A DNA stretch of 64,000 nucleotides, taken from the NCBI GenBank assembly GCA_009760855.2, contig WPIO01000003.1, positions 11,642,001 to 11,706,000 of the forward strand. The letters run 5' to 3'. Source of the DNA: Cristatella mucedo. Its lineage: Eukaryota > Bryozoa > Phylactolaemata > Cristatellidae. Shown in pieces: positions 23,601 through 34,820 of the stretch (its first letter is position 1; each line of letters starts with the position of its first letter). A program made the translations under genes and the position numbers. The notes under the pieces were generated by a model that worked only from the letters and a program-made list of their open reading frames with translations, did no database searches and was not told the origin of the DNA.

Positions 23601-26600
23601 GGGGGCAGGCATACACAGAAACAAAACGTTTTCAGCTACTACAAGGAACAATAATACAATCTTGGTAATATAGGTATTACATTATTCCAATATTGCAGAA
23701 TTGCAATAGCATTCGACCAATTGTGGTGGGAGAGTACAACATAAGAAATGTCACTTTTACACCGTACTTGGAGCCGGCTAACTTTAACCAAAACACGAAA
23801 AAAGCTATGCCCCCTTCGACCACGAGGGAGGATTCTTATTGTAAAGTAGGGAAAGATGGTATATGCCCTCGACTAGGTTTGGCTAGAATTAGGCACAACA
23901 AACGACCTGTCTGAGAAGCATCTGATGATACTCCCAATTTTTTCATAACCTAATGCTGGACTATAATTCTGACATCATTCCTCCATTGCACACAAGGACT
24001 TGTGTAAACCACGAATTGTTCTCAAGAGAAAGACATAGTAGTGGTTGGCCAAGATACTTTCTCAGCCAATATTAAGGCTTGAAAATGACAGTGTGCACAT
24101 GCACAAAAATAGACTGGACATGGTTCGAATCGTCAACTGAATATTAGAAAAATTGTCTGCATTTCTGATAGACGAATTGTGGAATGCTACGAAACAGTTC
24201 CGGTAGTCCCATATAATAGGCCGAAAAGAAGGCTAAAAAAAGTTATACCATCAAAAAAAAGTGAGAACAGGCTTACTGCTTCCGGAAGAAGTTCGTAACA
24301 AAACTGTCGAAAAGTGACGATGCAAAACTATTTCAACAAGTAAGAAAAGTACCAGGTGATTTAACAGCCTCTTTTGTATAAAAGAAGAGCCTTAAAGGCT
24401 ATCACCACTGCTTGCAGTGGCAATAAAGGATCGCTCTCATTGCAGGATTCGAACCGACAATCTCGGAGCCGAGGTCATCAAAAGCAACCACCTTACCTAA
24501 AGAGCTATTGTGCCTCACAGTGACATAGCCACAGCATGAAGCTAATTGTGTGCATGAAAGCTAAATTACTGTATTAGGACCCAAAGTCACACAAACTACA
24601 GGTTTCAAAAAAGGTGATTGTGAGTACAGCCTTTATTAATAATAATAATAATAATTTATATACAACCCTAAGACAATTAAATATCTTTCAAGGCACTTTA
24701 AATATAACGAAAGGAAAACCTCATCAATTAGTTAAAAGATACACAATTTCAACACACAAACAATGGATAGCTCACATGGATAGAGCAAATGCTGTAAGGA
24801 ACAAGTAGGTTTACAGTTTTTTTTAACATACAGTCAAGAGCTGATATCATGTCAGTCATAAGGGAGTTCCAGCTTTGAGAGCAGGGTCTCAAAATGACTT
24901 AAGCTATGTTTAAGATACATAAAAACTACCTGAGTCAAAACCACAGTCAGAGGAGCAGGTGGTGCCATGGGAAGCCTGACTATGAAGTATTTCAGAAAGG
25001 GCAAGAGCAATAGGACCAAGAAGAAATAGACCTAAAGATAAGTGTCAGAACCTTGAAGTCGATACTATACTTGATGGAGCAGAGCCAGTGCAGATCGGTG
25101 AGAAATGCTGTAGCATGGCAAGTACGAAGTTCACGACAGACAAGCCAAGCTTTGTGGTTAATTCTTTATTTTATTTGGCAATTACATAAAAAGGACGCCC
25201 ATACTTGGGATGTTTGTTCTCAAGAGAGTGGTAGAGACCACTCAAAGCTTCGAACCATATCCGGTGCATGCATGCATAATAATAATAATAATAATAACAA
25301 TAATAATACATTTGACAAAGCACCCTTAGAACTCAATCTCTTTCTAGGTGCTTTACAATTGCTGCAAAGGAAGCACGATCGAATGCTACATTTCGAACCT
25401 GAAAGCTACTGATGAAATCATCCACCAACTGTCAATGACTTTCCTTGAAATAAATCTGGCATGCTCAATTCCTTCCAACCCCTTCACTACTCCATGAATC
25501 AGTATGCATAATGGGGGATCATGTTACAGCACATTGTCTTTCAAACCATGACTTACGTTAAAAATAAGAAGTGGTCTCAAGAGTTGATTTTTCTTGGCTC
25601 ATTACAAATAAACTTAGTAGATGACCCAACATTCTAGGCTAAATATTAACGCATGATAAAATCCTATCTAACGGTACCATTTTTAGCCACATTTAATAAA
25701 CTACAATTTTTTAAGATTTTATAGACAGTGGGTATACACATTTTTTGATGATACCTATTGCAGCCCGGTTAAAGCCCCTTAGCCAGACGTGAAATGCTTA
25801 GAGGCAAATAAACCAAAACCAAGATAATCTGGTGTACTGATTAGGATCAATCAGATCGATGACAAAAATAGTTAAGACAGAAAGGCTAGTAAGGCTGCCA
25901 GGTAGCCAGACCAAATTCGTATGAGGGAGCATGGTGGCCACCCTATCGCATAATCATTGTCAGAAGCAACCACTCACTCACTCACTCAAGACATCATGTA
26001 AAAGATTGATTCTGCTTAGTGCAGTACCTTGAGCATATTGCCAAATATTTTCAACAACTCAAATTGACAGCCTGTTTTCCAACATGACCTAGAATATTAC
26101 AATAAGCATGACTTGGGCATTACCTAAATTAGCAGCATCAAGGTCATAAGATGAGTGTGCTGAAGTAAAAAGCTAAAGCTCACCCCAATAGCACCAACCT
26201 GAGTGAATATGCAGTTCAGCTTGAATCCCGAAGCAATCCCCCCCCAGCCTTGCTACGATTTCCTGACACCACCCACCCCAATGATTCCCCATTTCGGTCA
26301 AAGGTCAAGTTTAACTCCACTATTTTATACCCGCCATGCAAGTGAAGTAATGACTAAAGTGCTAAAAAAAATGATCAAGCTACATGCCGGTATATATGCT
26401 CTACGTGTCAGCAAGAGGTATTTGGGGTATCACGGGAGGTATTTGCTAATACAACGGTTGGGAGCAAAAAACACCAGCACCACAAGTGCACACAATACTC
26501 GGCAGGTCTTTTTCCAAATGAGCCCCCAAAGGCTAGCTGCGAACCTCTAATCAACGAGCGAACGGTACGATGTACGGCTTGAGCTCAGTCACTAGGCAAT

Positions 26601-27215
26601 TACGAGCTCATCAATGATTGCATAGCCATCGAGGGTCGTATTAATACGAGGCGCTCGAAACTTGGCTGAAAAACCGGCGCTCACCGCTGTGACCTATTGT
26701 CTTTAAAAACAGAAATGCACAATTTTCGCGCAACCTCGAGCAGATTACGGAGCCGGCAGCAAATTTTCTCGGCGTACTAGAAATGAATTGCAAAGCGGAT
26801 TTACTACCAAACTTAGGCGGTACATCCGGCTTCGAAAACAATGATGGCTACAAATGCATGATGACAATTTCTTATCCGATATATTCTCATACAAGTTCGA
26901 TGCTGAATCAGTAACGCAGATGGAAGCAAAGTGAACATCACCATATGATGGACGTCAAAGAGCGTAGTGGCCGGCAGTCAAATACACACAAATGCGACGG
27001 TCAGAGACATTACAAGCTTTTATCAGTCAAATAAAAATTAATCCTGCTCATGGCAATGTAAGAAAATTTTACTTCGCCGAGAAAATAAACCCTTGTCTGT
27101 CAGCAAGGCGAGCAGAGGTCATCACATAGGGCTCGAACTCAATCAGACGACAGAGGACAAAAAATCTCAATATAAATTTACCTGAATCCTTCAACAGCGG
27201 TTTATCAGAGCTCAT
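15746..27215 (-). CDS. TPD52: Tumor protein D52 (TPD52) family coiled-coil protein
   Basis: Six coding exons, all GT-AG and in phase: 27215-27182, 23383-23304, 21480-21332, 20158-20090, 17797-17737 and 15841-15746 (489 nt, 162 aa). D52-like proteins are small cytosolic or vesicle-associated coiled-coil dimers linked to membrane trafficking. Exon 1 gives MSSDKPLLKDS. Exons 2-3 give the acidic coiled coil, residues ~25-65 (ARKREEDELRDELAK; LTLRQVLASKQKRV), equivalent to the family ELRRELAKVEEE and TLSQVLAAKEKH. Exon 4 has FKSVGESIGKKLDDVR, and exon 5 NSTTFKTFEEKIGG, matching the family signature NSPTFKSFEEKV. The tail ends in SDQHDEKVS. Vertebrate members are somewhat longer (about 180-225 aa), mainly at the N-terminus. 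An ATG-less frame extends upstream of residue 1, but its hydrophobic content is unlike the family. Introns hold a SPIN-like MITE, LINE B tails and a SINE. It is divergent with SF3B6. Confidence 0.94.
15842..17736. other. TPD52 intron 5
   Basis: Donor after 17737 and acceptor before 15841 (minus sense). It contains hydrophobic minus ORFs (15.85-16.0 kb; 16.24-16.59 kb) without family similarity or matching splice phases. No clear repeat. Confidence 0.7.
18478..18560 (-). mobile_element. LINE B tail-only copy
   Basis: CATCCCGAGGAAACTAATTCTCTTTCTAGGCACTGTACAT: a diverged family B stem-loop within TPD52 intron 4. Confidence 0.6.
20655..21008 (-). mobile_element. LINE B 3' UTR copy with (TAA)n
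   Basis: (TAA)10 at 20657-20687, then the stem-loop (GCACCCTCAGAGAACTCAATC), GGTTAGGGGTGACATGCACAG, GGACGAATCACAGGGACCCA and the last codons of the LINE B ORF (to GTTCCAGGCTTGG). In TPD52 intron 3. Confidence 0.9.
21560..21742. mobile_element. SPIN-like hAT MITE
   Basis: A 183-bp element with terminal inverted repeats CAGCGGTTCTCAAC (left) and, on the complement, CAGTGGTTCTCAACCTTCC (right). It is flanked by 8-bp target duplications TTCTAAGT and TTTTAAGT (7 of 8 match), as expected for hAT transposons. Internal words GTCGCGACCCCTT, CGACCCTTTCACAGGGG, CCTAAGACCATCGGAAAACA and CACAACATGAGGAACTGTAT match the SPIN (SPACE INVADERS) non-autonomous consensus as I remember it. No transposase. It lies in TPD52 intron 2. 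Confidence 0.88.
24355..24512 (-). mobile_element. tRNA-derived SINE, copy 2
   Basis: Minus copy: 3' end GAGGCTGTTAAATCACC, body CTTTAAGGCTCTTC and CCTTTATTGCCACTGCAAGC, B-box-like GGTTCGAATCCTGC, and the internal CTCGG...CCGAG hairpin. In TPD52 intron 1. Confidence 0.85.
24638..25160 (-). mobile_element. LINE B-related, diverged 3' region
   Basis: (TAA)n at the 3' end, then a diverged tail (CCCTAAGACAATTAAATATC) and decayed coding sequence near 24840-25150, including AACCTTGAAGTCGAT, CAGTGCAGATCGG and TTCACGACAGACAAGC, in the same order as LINE B copies. A distinct, older subfamily. Confidence 0.7.
25277..25410 (-). mobile_element. LINE B tail-only copy with (TAA)n
   Basis: (TAA)n with one AAC interruption, then ACATTTGACAAAGCACCCTTAGAACTCAATCTCTTTCTAGG. 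TPD52 intron 1. Confidence 0.8.
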
Positions 27216-27486
27216 TATTAGGTAGTCGAGGACGGGGGCGACAAGCCAACGAATGCAATCAGAGATCGATGCTAGTAAGAGGACCGGAGGTACTGTCAAC
27301 CGGAAGTTGTTGGTTGCGTTAGCGTGTAGACGTCTCGTGGGGTTGTCATATAAATAAACGAAACATTCTTAGAAGAGTCTTAATTATGTTTAAGTAATAA
27401 TAAATCTGAGCAAACTTATTATATGATGTTTTATACCAACAGTTGGCCCCGGTCGACCACTTCCGCGAATCACATCTACGGGAAAG
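27216..27486. promoter_or_regulatory. Shared bidirectional promoter region, TPD52 / SF3B6
   Basis: Only 271 bp separate the two divergent start codons. No TATA box is obvious at a sensible distance on either side, although AT-rich blocks occur at 27345-27430. Both 5' UTRs must fit in this interval unless upstream non-coding exons exist. Co-regulation is inferred from geometry alone. Confidence 0.6.
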
Positions 27487-30400
27487 ATGGCGTTGGCTAA
27501 GAAGACGAATGTGAGTGCCATGGTGTACACCACATTGCTATTAATTTTGACCACCGCGCACCTTCCTCATACTCGTCGTGCTGCTTTCTTACCGGTGTGC
27601 TGCTTCACCATCCTGGAGCGTATTCTTAGCTGCCCCATCATTGCTCTTTGAAATTTGTTCGTCTTGCAGGTTCGGCTACCGCCAGAAGTCAACAGAATTC
27701 TGTACATAAAGAACCTTCCGTACAAGATCACAGCTGAGGAAATGTACGATATCTTCGGGAAGTATGGAGCCATTCGCCAGATTCGTGTGTAAGTAGTGGA
27801 CACGAGTGTTTTGTTACGTTCCTTATTTACAAACTTAGGGTAGCCAAGGGTATCAACTAGGCTCGAGTAATAATAAGAATCGTATAACGCCACAAGAGAA
27901 CTAAATCCCTTTCCAGACACTTTAATTATACTGTATACAGAAAGCATTAATTTTTGAGTCATTAAATAGCCATGATCAATGATCACATGTAATCTCTGAC
28001 CAACATTATTGATCTACCAACCCCTAATACGGTTGCTCACTTCCCGGCAGGTAGTGACCTATACAAGTGGCTTCGAACCAAAGAAAATTGAAGATTTAGT
28101 GAAGGCATCGACTGCTGCTGCCCAGCAATGCAGGGTACGTCTTTGTTGAACAATTGCAAAATATGATGAATCTGGTCTTAATGAAAATATCTAACCGTGA
28201 TTGGGCTGACTACCATAGCTTTTGATGCAGTCCATAATTTGTAACTGTCGGGCAGTTGCGCTCTAGACCTCGAGTCAAGCAGTTTTGAGGTACTCTTGGC
28301 GCTGTGCTAGAGTTGTTATGTTCTGGAAGCCTGTAACTCTCTGCTGACAGGCTGGGTCTCAGCCAAGTGTTAAGGTGCTTGCGCAAGGTTCTGGTTCGAG
28401 TCCTGCAGCATGCAATCCCTTATTAGTCTTCTGCAATCGGGTTAATAGCCATTAAGGCTCTTCTGCCACTACGTAAATTAGGCTGTTTGATTAGCTAACC
28501 TTTGCCTTGCTTTGACTATGCTATGGATTTGGATTTCTTATCTTACGATAAGAATGTTTTTTTGTTGCGTCTGTGTTTTGCTGCTGTCGACATGCCTGCT
28601 TGCATTGGTGCTAGCCGTGGTTCAAAGTTTCAGGACTTCATTGGTATTTAGCGCGTCGGCAAGGACTAGCACCTTTACAGACGCTGTGTTTGTGGTCTAG
28701 TTCTGTCCGAACGTTGACACCGCTACACTGCTTTTGTAACAATGTGAAGACGGCTTTGCTTTGTTGGTTAAACTGCTAAGTCCAGCTTTCTTCTAGACCT
28801 TTGGTCCTCCTTGCCTTGCCGGGTAACTCCTGTTGAAGCAGTGTGTTGCTAATTTGCGGTCTGAAGTGTCGACAGCTGTCGGCCTAGCAATTAAGTGTTA
28901 GTGTGTAGTTGAGAGCTTGCATGGAAGGCATGCTTAATTACAAGCGATTCGTTCACTTTCGTAGTGGTACTACAGCTGAAACTAAGGGAACTGCATTTGT
29001 TGTCTATGAAGACATATTTGATGCTAAGAATGCCTGTGACCATCTTTCCGGCTTCAATGTCTGCAACAGATACCTTGTTGTCCTCTACTACCAGCCCCAC
29101 AAGGTATGATTCTGCAAACGTGTCTGCTCTGTCTTTATTGGTAGTATGTGAATCGGTATAGCTAGCTCAACATAGCTGATCTTGACTTCGAATCATAGCC
29201 CTGGATGAATGTATAGGTGCATTAGGTGTACTTTTGAATTGACCCCACTGTAGTAGACATCACCAACCCTCATATCCTGTGACAGTAGAAATCTGGCTTT
29301 GCGTTTTAATTGGTCAGCCATCGGCTAACTAAGCAGATACTTAGCTATAGAGCCATATTTTCTTTTGAGAGAGACAACCTGCAAACATACATATGCTGTT
29401 AGTATGTGTCCGTTAAGTGTGACATCATTCCATCACGATTCTTTATTACTCTTATATGGCCAGAAATATAGGGTACCAGCTTCTATGCTGTTCCTTAAGC
29501 TGTGGCGCATTCCAGCAGAGCCGGAGTTTTACTGAAAATGTCGGCTACTTGTGTAGGCCGAACACCCGGTGTCAGCAGCCTGTCGATATTGCTCCATAGT
29601 AGTTGTATAGCCTTCAAACCAGGCAGCTGGCTAAGCCACTTCATCAGAGCTAAACTATTTATCAAAAAGCAATACTTCCCAGTAGTAGCAGTACTTCCCC
29701 TTCCAGGCAGTATGCTTAAGAGTCGTTATTTTGCTGCCAAATGTAATGACCCCCAAACGAAGTATTGGAGCCTGAAATATACTTTTCTTGATTCACAATG
29801 ACCTGAGTGAAGTATTCGTAGAGGAATCCTTGTTATGTGGTGTAGAGTCTCTGCCAGTCGCCTGATTTGAACCCAGTAAAATGGCTGTCGCGCAGTATTG
29901 ACTGGTAGCTCAGGCCGTGTGTTAGCCTACACCGGTAGCCGACATAAACAGTAAACTGAAGCTCTTTGGAATGCACTAGAGCAGAAAGGGCAAAGCAGAA
30001 GCTGACAGCCTCTATTCCTGGCCAGACAATCAGGTTCGTGAAGAATCGTGGTGAGATGACACACTCAACGCACAACAACCACAGCAAATGTTTTTGTTTT
30101 TGGGTTTCATACGCTTCGAATAACTTGAGTATGCCTGGCGTCGTAGAAAACCCTCTTATTATCCGAAGGAATTTCCTGCCACAGCAGGGGCCGCCATACT
30201 GAATTGTTTCGCCCGAGTGTAGCACCTAGAAAGAGGCTGAGTTCTCTGAGGGCGCTGTATCAAGTGCATTATTATTATTATTACCCTATTTATAGCGTCC
30301 TAAGAGAATTTGATCTCTTTGTTAGTCCTTTTCAGGTGCTGGACAGGTGTGTAAGTTGATTAATTTGCAAGAGATGCAGTTTCAACACGAAGAAAAGACA

Positions 30401-31524
30401 AATAGCAACGGTTACCAAGTAATAATCACCTAAAACCGTTGACAGAATCAACTAATTAACAGCCTAATGATAGCAACTAATGTGTGGCATATCAAGTTCG
30501 TATATGAAAAAAAAATCCCGTGCCAGTGTGTTAGTAGTACATGTAAGAGGTGACTGACGTCTATTTCAGGTATGTGAGCTGGCTGTTTTGGCCTTGGAAT
30601 ACCTCTGGCTGCTGGCTTAAGGACGTATTTTGTCGGTCTTCTCAAACATGTCAAGTTGGACCTTCCATTATTTTTTGGTTGCCGTGAGGTCTTCGTAGAT
30701 CTTGTAAAAGATGCTAACATCGATAGTCCTGCAGTGTGGATTTTTGGTGTGATTACAAAGTTGGCACCAATGGTAGCCATAATAGTATTTGCAGTGTTGG
30801 CTATTCTTAACAGGAAACTGTCTTCATCTGTCCATTGTGCAAGTCATGGCTGGGCTATCAGATTCTGTTTCAGAATCTTGTTTGGCACTGAACAGCCACT
30901 TACCTTATCTTGGACTGTTGAGCTGTGTTCCTGGATGGTACCTTGTTAGTATCTGTTTGATTTGTATGTCCACTAAGTATTTAATTATGTCTCCCGTGCC
31001 TTTTTTGGCATCTATTGCGAACTTAAATGGGCAAACAAGTATTACAATAAATGAGAGCTGTTGTCCAGCTTTGGTACGAGCTCTTTTTAACAACAAAAAC
31101 TGCAGCAATGGAATGATGAGTATTGCTGTCTTAATTGCAAAGACTTTGATTGGGGTGCCAAAACTTGTTATGAGCTCTGTCAGACGATCTTGTGATTTTT
31201 TTGCAAGCCCTGTGGCTACAGATGTAACACTAATAAAAAAAAATGTAGACCCAATTGCACCTATAACGATCTATTCTAGTCTTTGGCCTGACATTTCAAT
31301 AGCAGACTCTGTTTGCCCTTAGCAGTCATCGTCAATTGGTATTGGTGTTTCTAGTAGTTGTGAATGCCTAATAATGCTTGTCTGTATGCTTGAGTTGTCT
31401 GTATTTGTACCCAACATTCTATTTTGTTTTATAGCAATACAAGAAAGTGGATACGGAAAAGAAAAAAGACGAACTCGACAAAATGAAGCAGAAATATGGA
31501 TTGAACACTCCAGACAGAAAGTAA
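27487..31524 (+). CDS. SF3B6: SF3B6 (p14), U2 snRNP SF3b branch-point RRM protein
   Basis: Four exons, GT-AG and in phase: 27487-27510, 27670-27788, 28965-29103 and 31435-31524 (372 nt, 123 aa; human is 125 aa). SF3B6 is the small RRM subunit of SF3b that sits near the branch-point adenosine in the U2 snRNP and binds SF3B1. The start MALAKKTN is followed by [19 protein letters not shown] (RNP2 = ILYIKN, residues ~16-21), [11 protein letters not shown], then [20 protein letters not shown] (RNP1-equivalent GTAFVVYE) and [13 protein letters not shown]. The C-terminus [10 protein letters not shown] resembles the family KYGINTDPPK. It is near-identical to animal orthologues across the RRM. Intron 2 holds a SINE and a LINE B tail; intron 3 (2.3 kb) holds repeats and unexplained ORFs. 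I saw no canonical AATAAA directly after the stop. Confidence 0.97.
27862..27990 (-). mobile_element. LINE B tail-only copy
   Basis: AATAATAAGAATCGTATAACG followed by the diverged stem-loop AGAGAACTAAATCCCTTTCCAGACACTTTA. In SF3B6 intron 2. Confidence 0.65.
28350..28500 (+). mobile_element. tRNA-derived SINE, copy 3
   Basis: B-box GGTTCGAGTCCTGCAG, body TTAAGGCTCTTCTGCC and tail AGGCTGTTTGATTAGCTAAC. The A-box half is diverged. In SF3B6 intron 2. Confidence 0.75.
30215..30286 (+). mobile_element. LINE B tail-only copy
   Basis: AGCACCTAGAAAGAGGCTGAGTTCTCTGAGGGCGCTGTATCAAGTGCA followed by (TTA)5. In SF3B6 intron 3. Confidence 0.85.
30288..30360 (-). mobile_element. LINE B tail-only copy, opposite orientation
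   Basis: TATAGCGTCCTAAGAGAATTTGATCTCTTTG: a diverged stem-loop directly beside the plus-strand tail at 30215-30286, forming a tail-to-tail pair. Confidence 0.6.
30640..31320. other. Long open, hydrophobic stretch in SF3B6 intron 3
   Basis: The plus frame at 30656-30949 (about 95 codons, [20 protein letters not shown] segment) and a second frame to 31322 are unusually open; the minus frame 31108-30905 ([19 protein letters not shown] region) is open too. No catalytic motif or domain is recognised. Possibly an old mobile-element remnant. Confidence 0.3.
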
Positions 31525-32159
31525 TGAAAGACGCAAGTGACATATAAAAGAAACTACTCTGTTCAATACGGTCCAATTACCTGTGTAAATAGTATCAACT
31601 TTCATGTGTCTATACGTAACTATTTATATTTAAACTTATGAAAACCCATGTTACTATTATTTTTTGCAAAGCAGCATGCATTTTGATGAACTTATGTCAA
31701 TTGTTTGTTTATTTTTTTTAGATGTTTCTTTACTGTTGATCGAATTGTAAGTACAGCTTAAGCCTCTTAGCTTATGAAGTTGGGTAGTGGCATATAGTTT
31801 AAAGCTGCATTCACTAAGCCAAAAGTGCCTAGCTGAAATTGACAGCCAATATTAGGCAAAACCAACCAGGAGTGGTCAGCCGGTTTTCTAGATACCGCCG
31901 AGCAAGGAGAATTAGTTGCCAATCAGTAGTTGTCGAGAGGAAGCAGGCAAACTTCGAAAACTTGACCCTTCTTTTGGCTGCTCCGACCATTCCCCCAAAC
32001 AATGGCCTACGAGTTACACCTCAGGCAATACCAAGCAGTGTGCTGACCCAGGTGTGAAGCAGCTGCCACTACCCTTTGCTTCACAGCAGCTTCGTAGCTT
32101 AAGGTATCCAAAAGGGAGCTTTACCTTGCTCGTGTCTGTCAACCATTGGCAGCTACGAT
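31525..32159. other. Unassigned stretch after SF3B6
   Basis: AT-rich SF3B6 3' flank to about 31830, then decayed LINE-like sequence. No gene seen. Confidence 0.4.
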
Positions 32160-33110
32160 GATGACACTACTGCCCAAGATCTGCTCGATCTATCAGCCGG
32201 TTTTGACACTATCCTACTTGGAAGGTTGAAAACAGTGGTGGATCTGGTGGATGAGGCTCAAGTCGTTTGATTCACACTCGTCCATCACCCGTGGAGCTCA
32301 CAAGGATTCATTCTTGGCCATGTGCTATTCTGCAGTTATACTGACGCTTTCGAAAAAGTGGTAGATTCTCATTGCATTGGCAGTCACTTAAATGCTCTCG
32401 ATACCCTGTTGTACGTCTCTGGTAGACCATCTAAATCAGCTGCAGACTTATAAAACTGAATGCCTGTCTAGCTGGCTTTTGATCCTCGAAGACAGCTGAT
32501 TTTATTAAGCCATACCATTGTTAAAACGAGCTCCTACTTTTATGGCCCAAGATAGTGTGGCTGAACCAAGAAACCTTGCTCTTCTACTTGTCGTTGCTTT
32601 AGTTTAACTGCCATCACGAGCTCGTTGTAGTTTAGGTATCCTCTTTGATTACAGCTTGACTTGCAGAAGATCACTTCTTAAGCAAGGCATCAAGTTCGAT
32701 CCCTGTCCAATAATTGGGACAGCCTGTGAAGGCGTCTGGCTAAAGATGCCTGATTCAGTCTAGACTGGACTACTTAACTATATATAGTACGGATTTAGCT
32801 AAGCTACCGAAAAAAGTCGTTGCCTTGACAGCTGTTCTTGAACATGGCTTCAAGGTAAATTAACAAACTGAAAAAATTAAGCCGTGTGTCTCCTGGGCTG
32901 AAGGACCTACAATGGTTGCGTGTAGATCAACAAATACAGACCTGGAGCTTTCACTCCGACCCACAAGGCAGGCCATGGCTTGGCTCTTCAGATCCAAGCA
33001 TCAGTTGCGGCGTCCTCGTACCCACCGGATCCTGTCTGGGCAATGTCCTCGACTACCTCATTGTTGGCGACTTCAGATTGGAACTGCGGGTCACTTAGGT
33101 TTGCTCTAGT
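32160..33110 (+). mobile_element. LINE A, heavily decayed RT, copy A6
   Basis: Plus-strand reading with many stops still shows DLLDLSAGFDTI, RLKTVVDLVDEA, RPSKSAADL, KLNACLAGF and LKDLQWLRVDQQIQ, in the same order as copies A1/A2. The catalytic box is lost. Confidence 0.7.
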
Positions 33111-33417
33111 GGCTAGTCAGTACGGTAATTAGGCAATATCAGAAGTTAATACGAGTTTTCGGTGGGCTCTAAGCACGGCAAAGACCAGCATATCACTGCT
33201 AACGTGATGTGGCTCCACGACTTTCCTGTCACTCAGCTACAAAAAATACTAGACCAACAAAAATTACAGTTATCCAACGACTTACTGCTCCTCAATTATA
33301 CTAGGAAATGCACGTAGATTCCCTTGCTAAAGTAGTAGATTGGCACTTATTGGTCGTTTGGCGGTAGAAACGATTCAAACCATATATGAAATCTCATTTA
33401 TATTAGGCTCATCTGGT

Positions 33418-33500
33418 TAATAATAATAATAATAATACATTTGTATAGCGTCCTCAGATAACTTACTTTCTTTCTAGGCACTTAACATTTACTGAAATTT
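33418..33500 (-). mobile_element. LINE B tail-only copy with (TAA)n
   Basis: (TAA)6, ACATTTGTATAGCGTCCTCAG and CTTTCTTTCTAGGCACTTAAC. Confidence 0.75.
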
Positions 33501-34699
33501 ATGACGGTTTTCGCTCCTGCGATGCAGTAACGCATCTGCTGCACTTTTAACAAAATGTCAGCTACATTTTTAGTCTGAATTCTGAATTCTACACAATATT
33601 GCTTTGCAGTTTGTCCATCCGTTTGGCATTTTACTTCTTAATTTTCTCCAACTCTCAAACTTTCAATTTTCTCCAATTTTTCTCCAACCACACCTCTTAC
33701 TCGAATCGCAGTATGCAAATATTTATCTGCAGCTATCAAATTTAGCGATAGCATTTTTTGCTTTGTGCTATTTTGCAAGATATAATTTTCTTGTCATTTT
33801 TGATCATCTTTTCAAACTTTTCCTGGGACCATCTCGGACGAGACTGCGTCACAAAAACGTCCGGTTGCTTGAGACGACTAGACTTAGTCGCACTCTGCTG
33901 CTCCGCTAGGCGCCCACAAGAAGCGATAGTCTCAGCTCGCTATGCTACTACTTTGACAGTACTCATTATGCTCAGCGATTTCAAGCGATATCTTCAGAAA
34001 ATAACACACCAACGGTTTTTACAAACCTCTCCCTTGCCGACTCTCGGCCGCTAACCGGAATGTAGCGATCCGTTCCAAAACGGTTCAATTTACAGTTAGG
34101 CCCAAAACGGTTCAGTTTACAGTTAAACCTCTCACTCATTTACATTCTCGATAATGACAGAGTCAAGTTTTGGCACTAAAGCACTCGATTCTCTGAACTA
34201 TTCGCCATATTTTCTCGTTACTTAGTGGTAGGCTGACGCTTTACCTGGTCCGAAATTCCACGCGCTCGAGATGCATAGATATATCAGAATGTCGAGGGTG
34301 AAAGGTCTAGGCCGAAAGTCAGGAGCAAAACATCCGGTGGTAAACGTGGTAAGAACTGTATTGGTTGGCTGAGCATCGCCGCCGGTTGGGCGGCAGCCTC
34401 TGCGTTTATAGACCAGTCCATTGCGCATTTAATAAACGCAGGCTTCTTACCTATCTGGATTGCTACTGAGAGGGATTTTCAAGGTAATTTTTTACAGGTG
34501 TTGCTGCAGGTCCTCTGGGGAAGCCCACTACCTCACCCCTTGTCTGGCTGGGGCTCCCTCGCGAATATGCCGGAGATATTGCGGTTTTTAAACGCCAACT
34601 GCATGTGGCTCATTCGTAAGTAGTTTGCTTCCGGTTGAGCTCCCTCACTAGTTGTGACGTCCCGTTGAGGCGTAGAGTCAGTAGCTTCGGTTGGACGAG

Positions 34700-34820
34700 C
34701 CGCTAGTGATGATATTACTCACCATTCAATCGCGTTTTCCTTTGCAGCAAATGTAAAGTGCCTAGAAAGAGATGAGTTCTCTGAGGGCGCTTTATCAAGT
34801 GCATTATTATTACTATTATA
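34700..34820 (+). mobile_element. LINE B 3' end copy
   Basis: TCACCATTCAATCGCG, GCAGCAAATGTAAAGTGCC, the stem-loop and a (TTA)n tail. Confidence 0.85.

Noticed and set aside
27216-27299. N-terminal extension of TPD52 upstream of its ATG
   Set aside because: The extension is hydrophobic, lacks family similarity and would run into the shared promoter; MSSDKP fits a D52-type start.
30656-30949. Organellar or bacterial membrane-subunit gene (ND1/hydrogenase-like)
   Set aside because: Only general hydrophobicity and a vague K-APMVA resemblance; key motifs are missing and the frame stops early.
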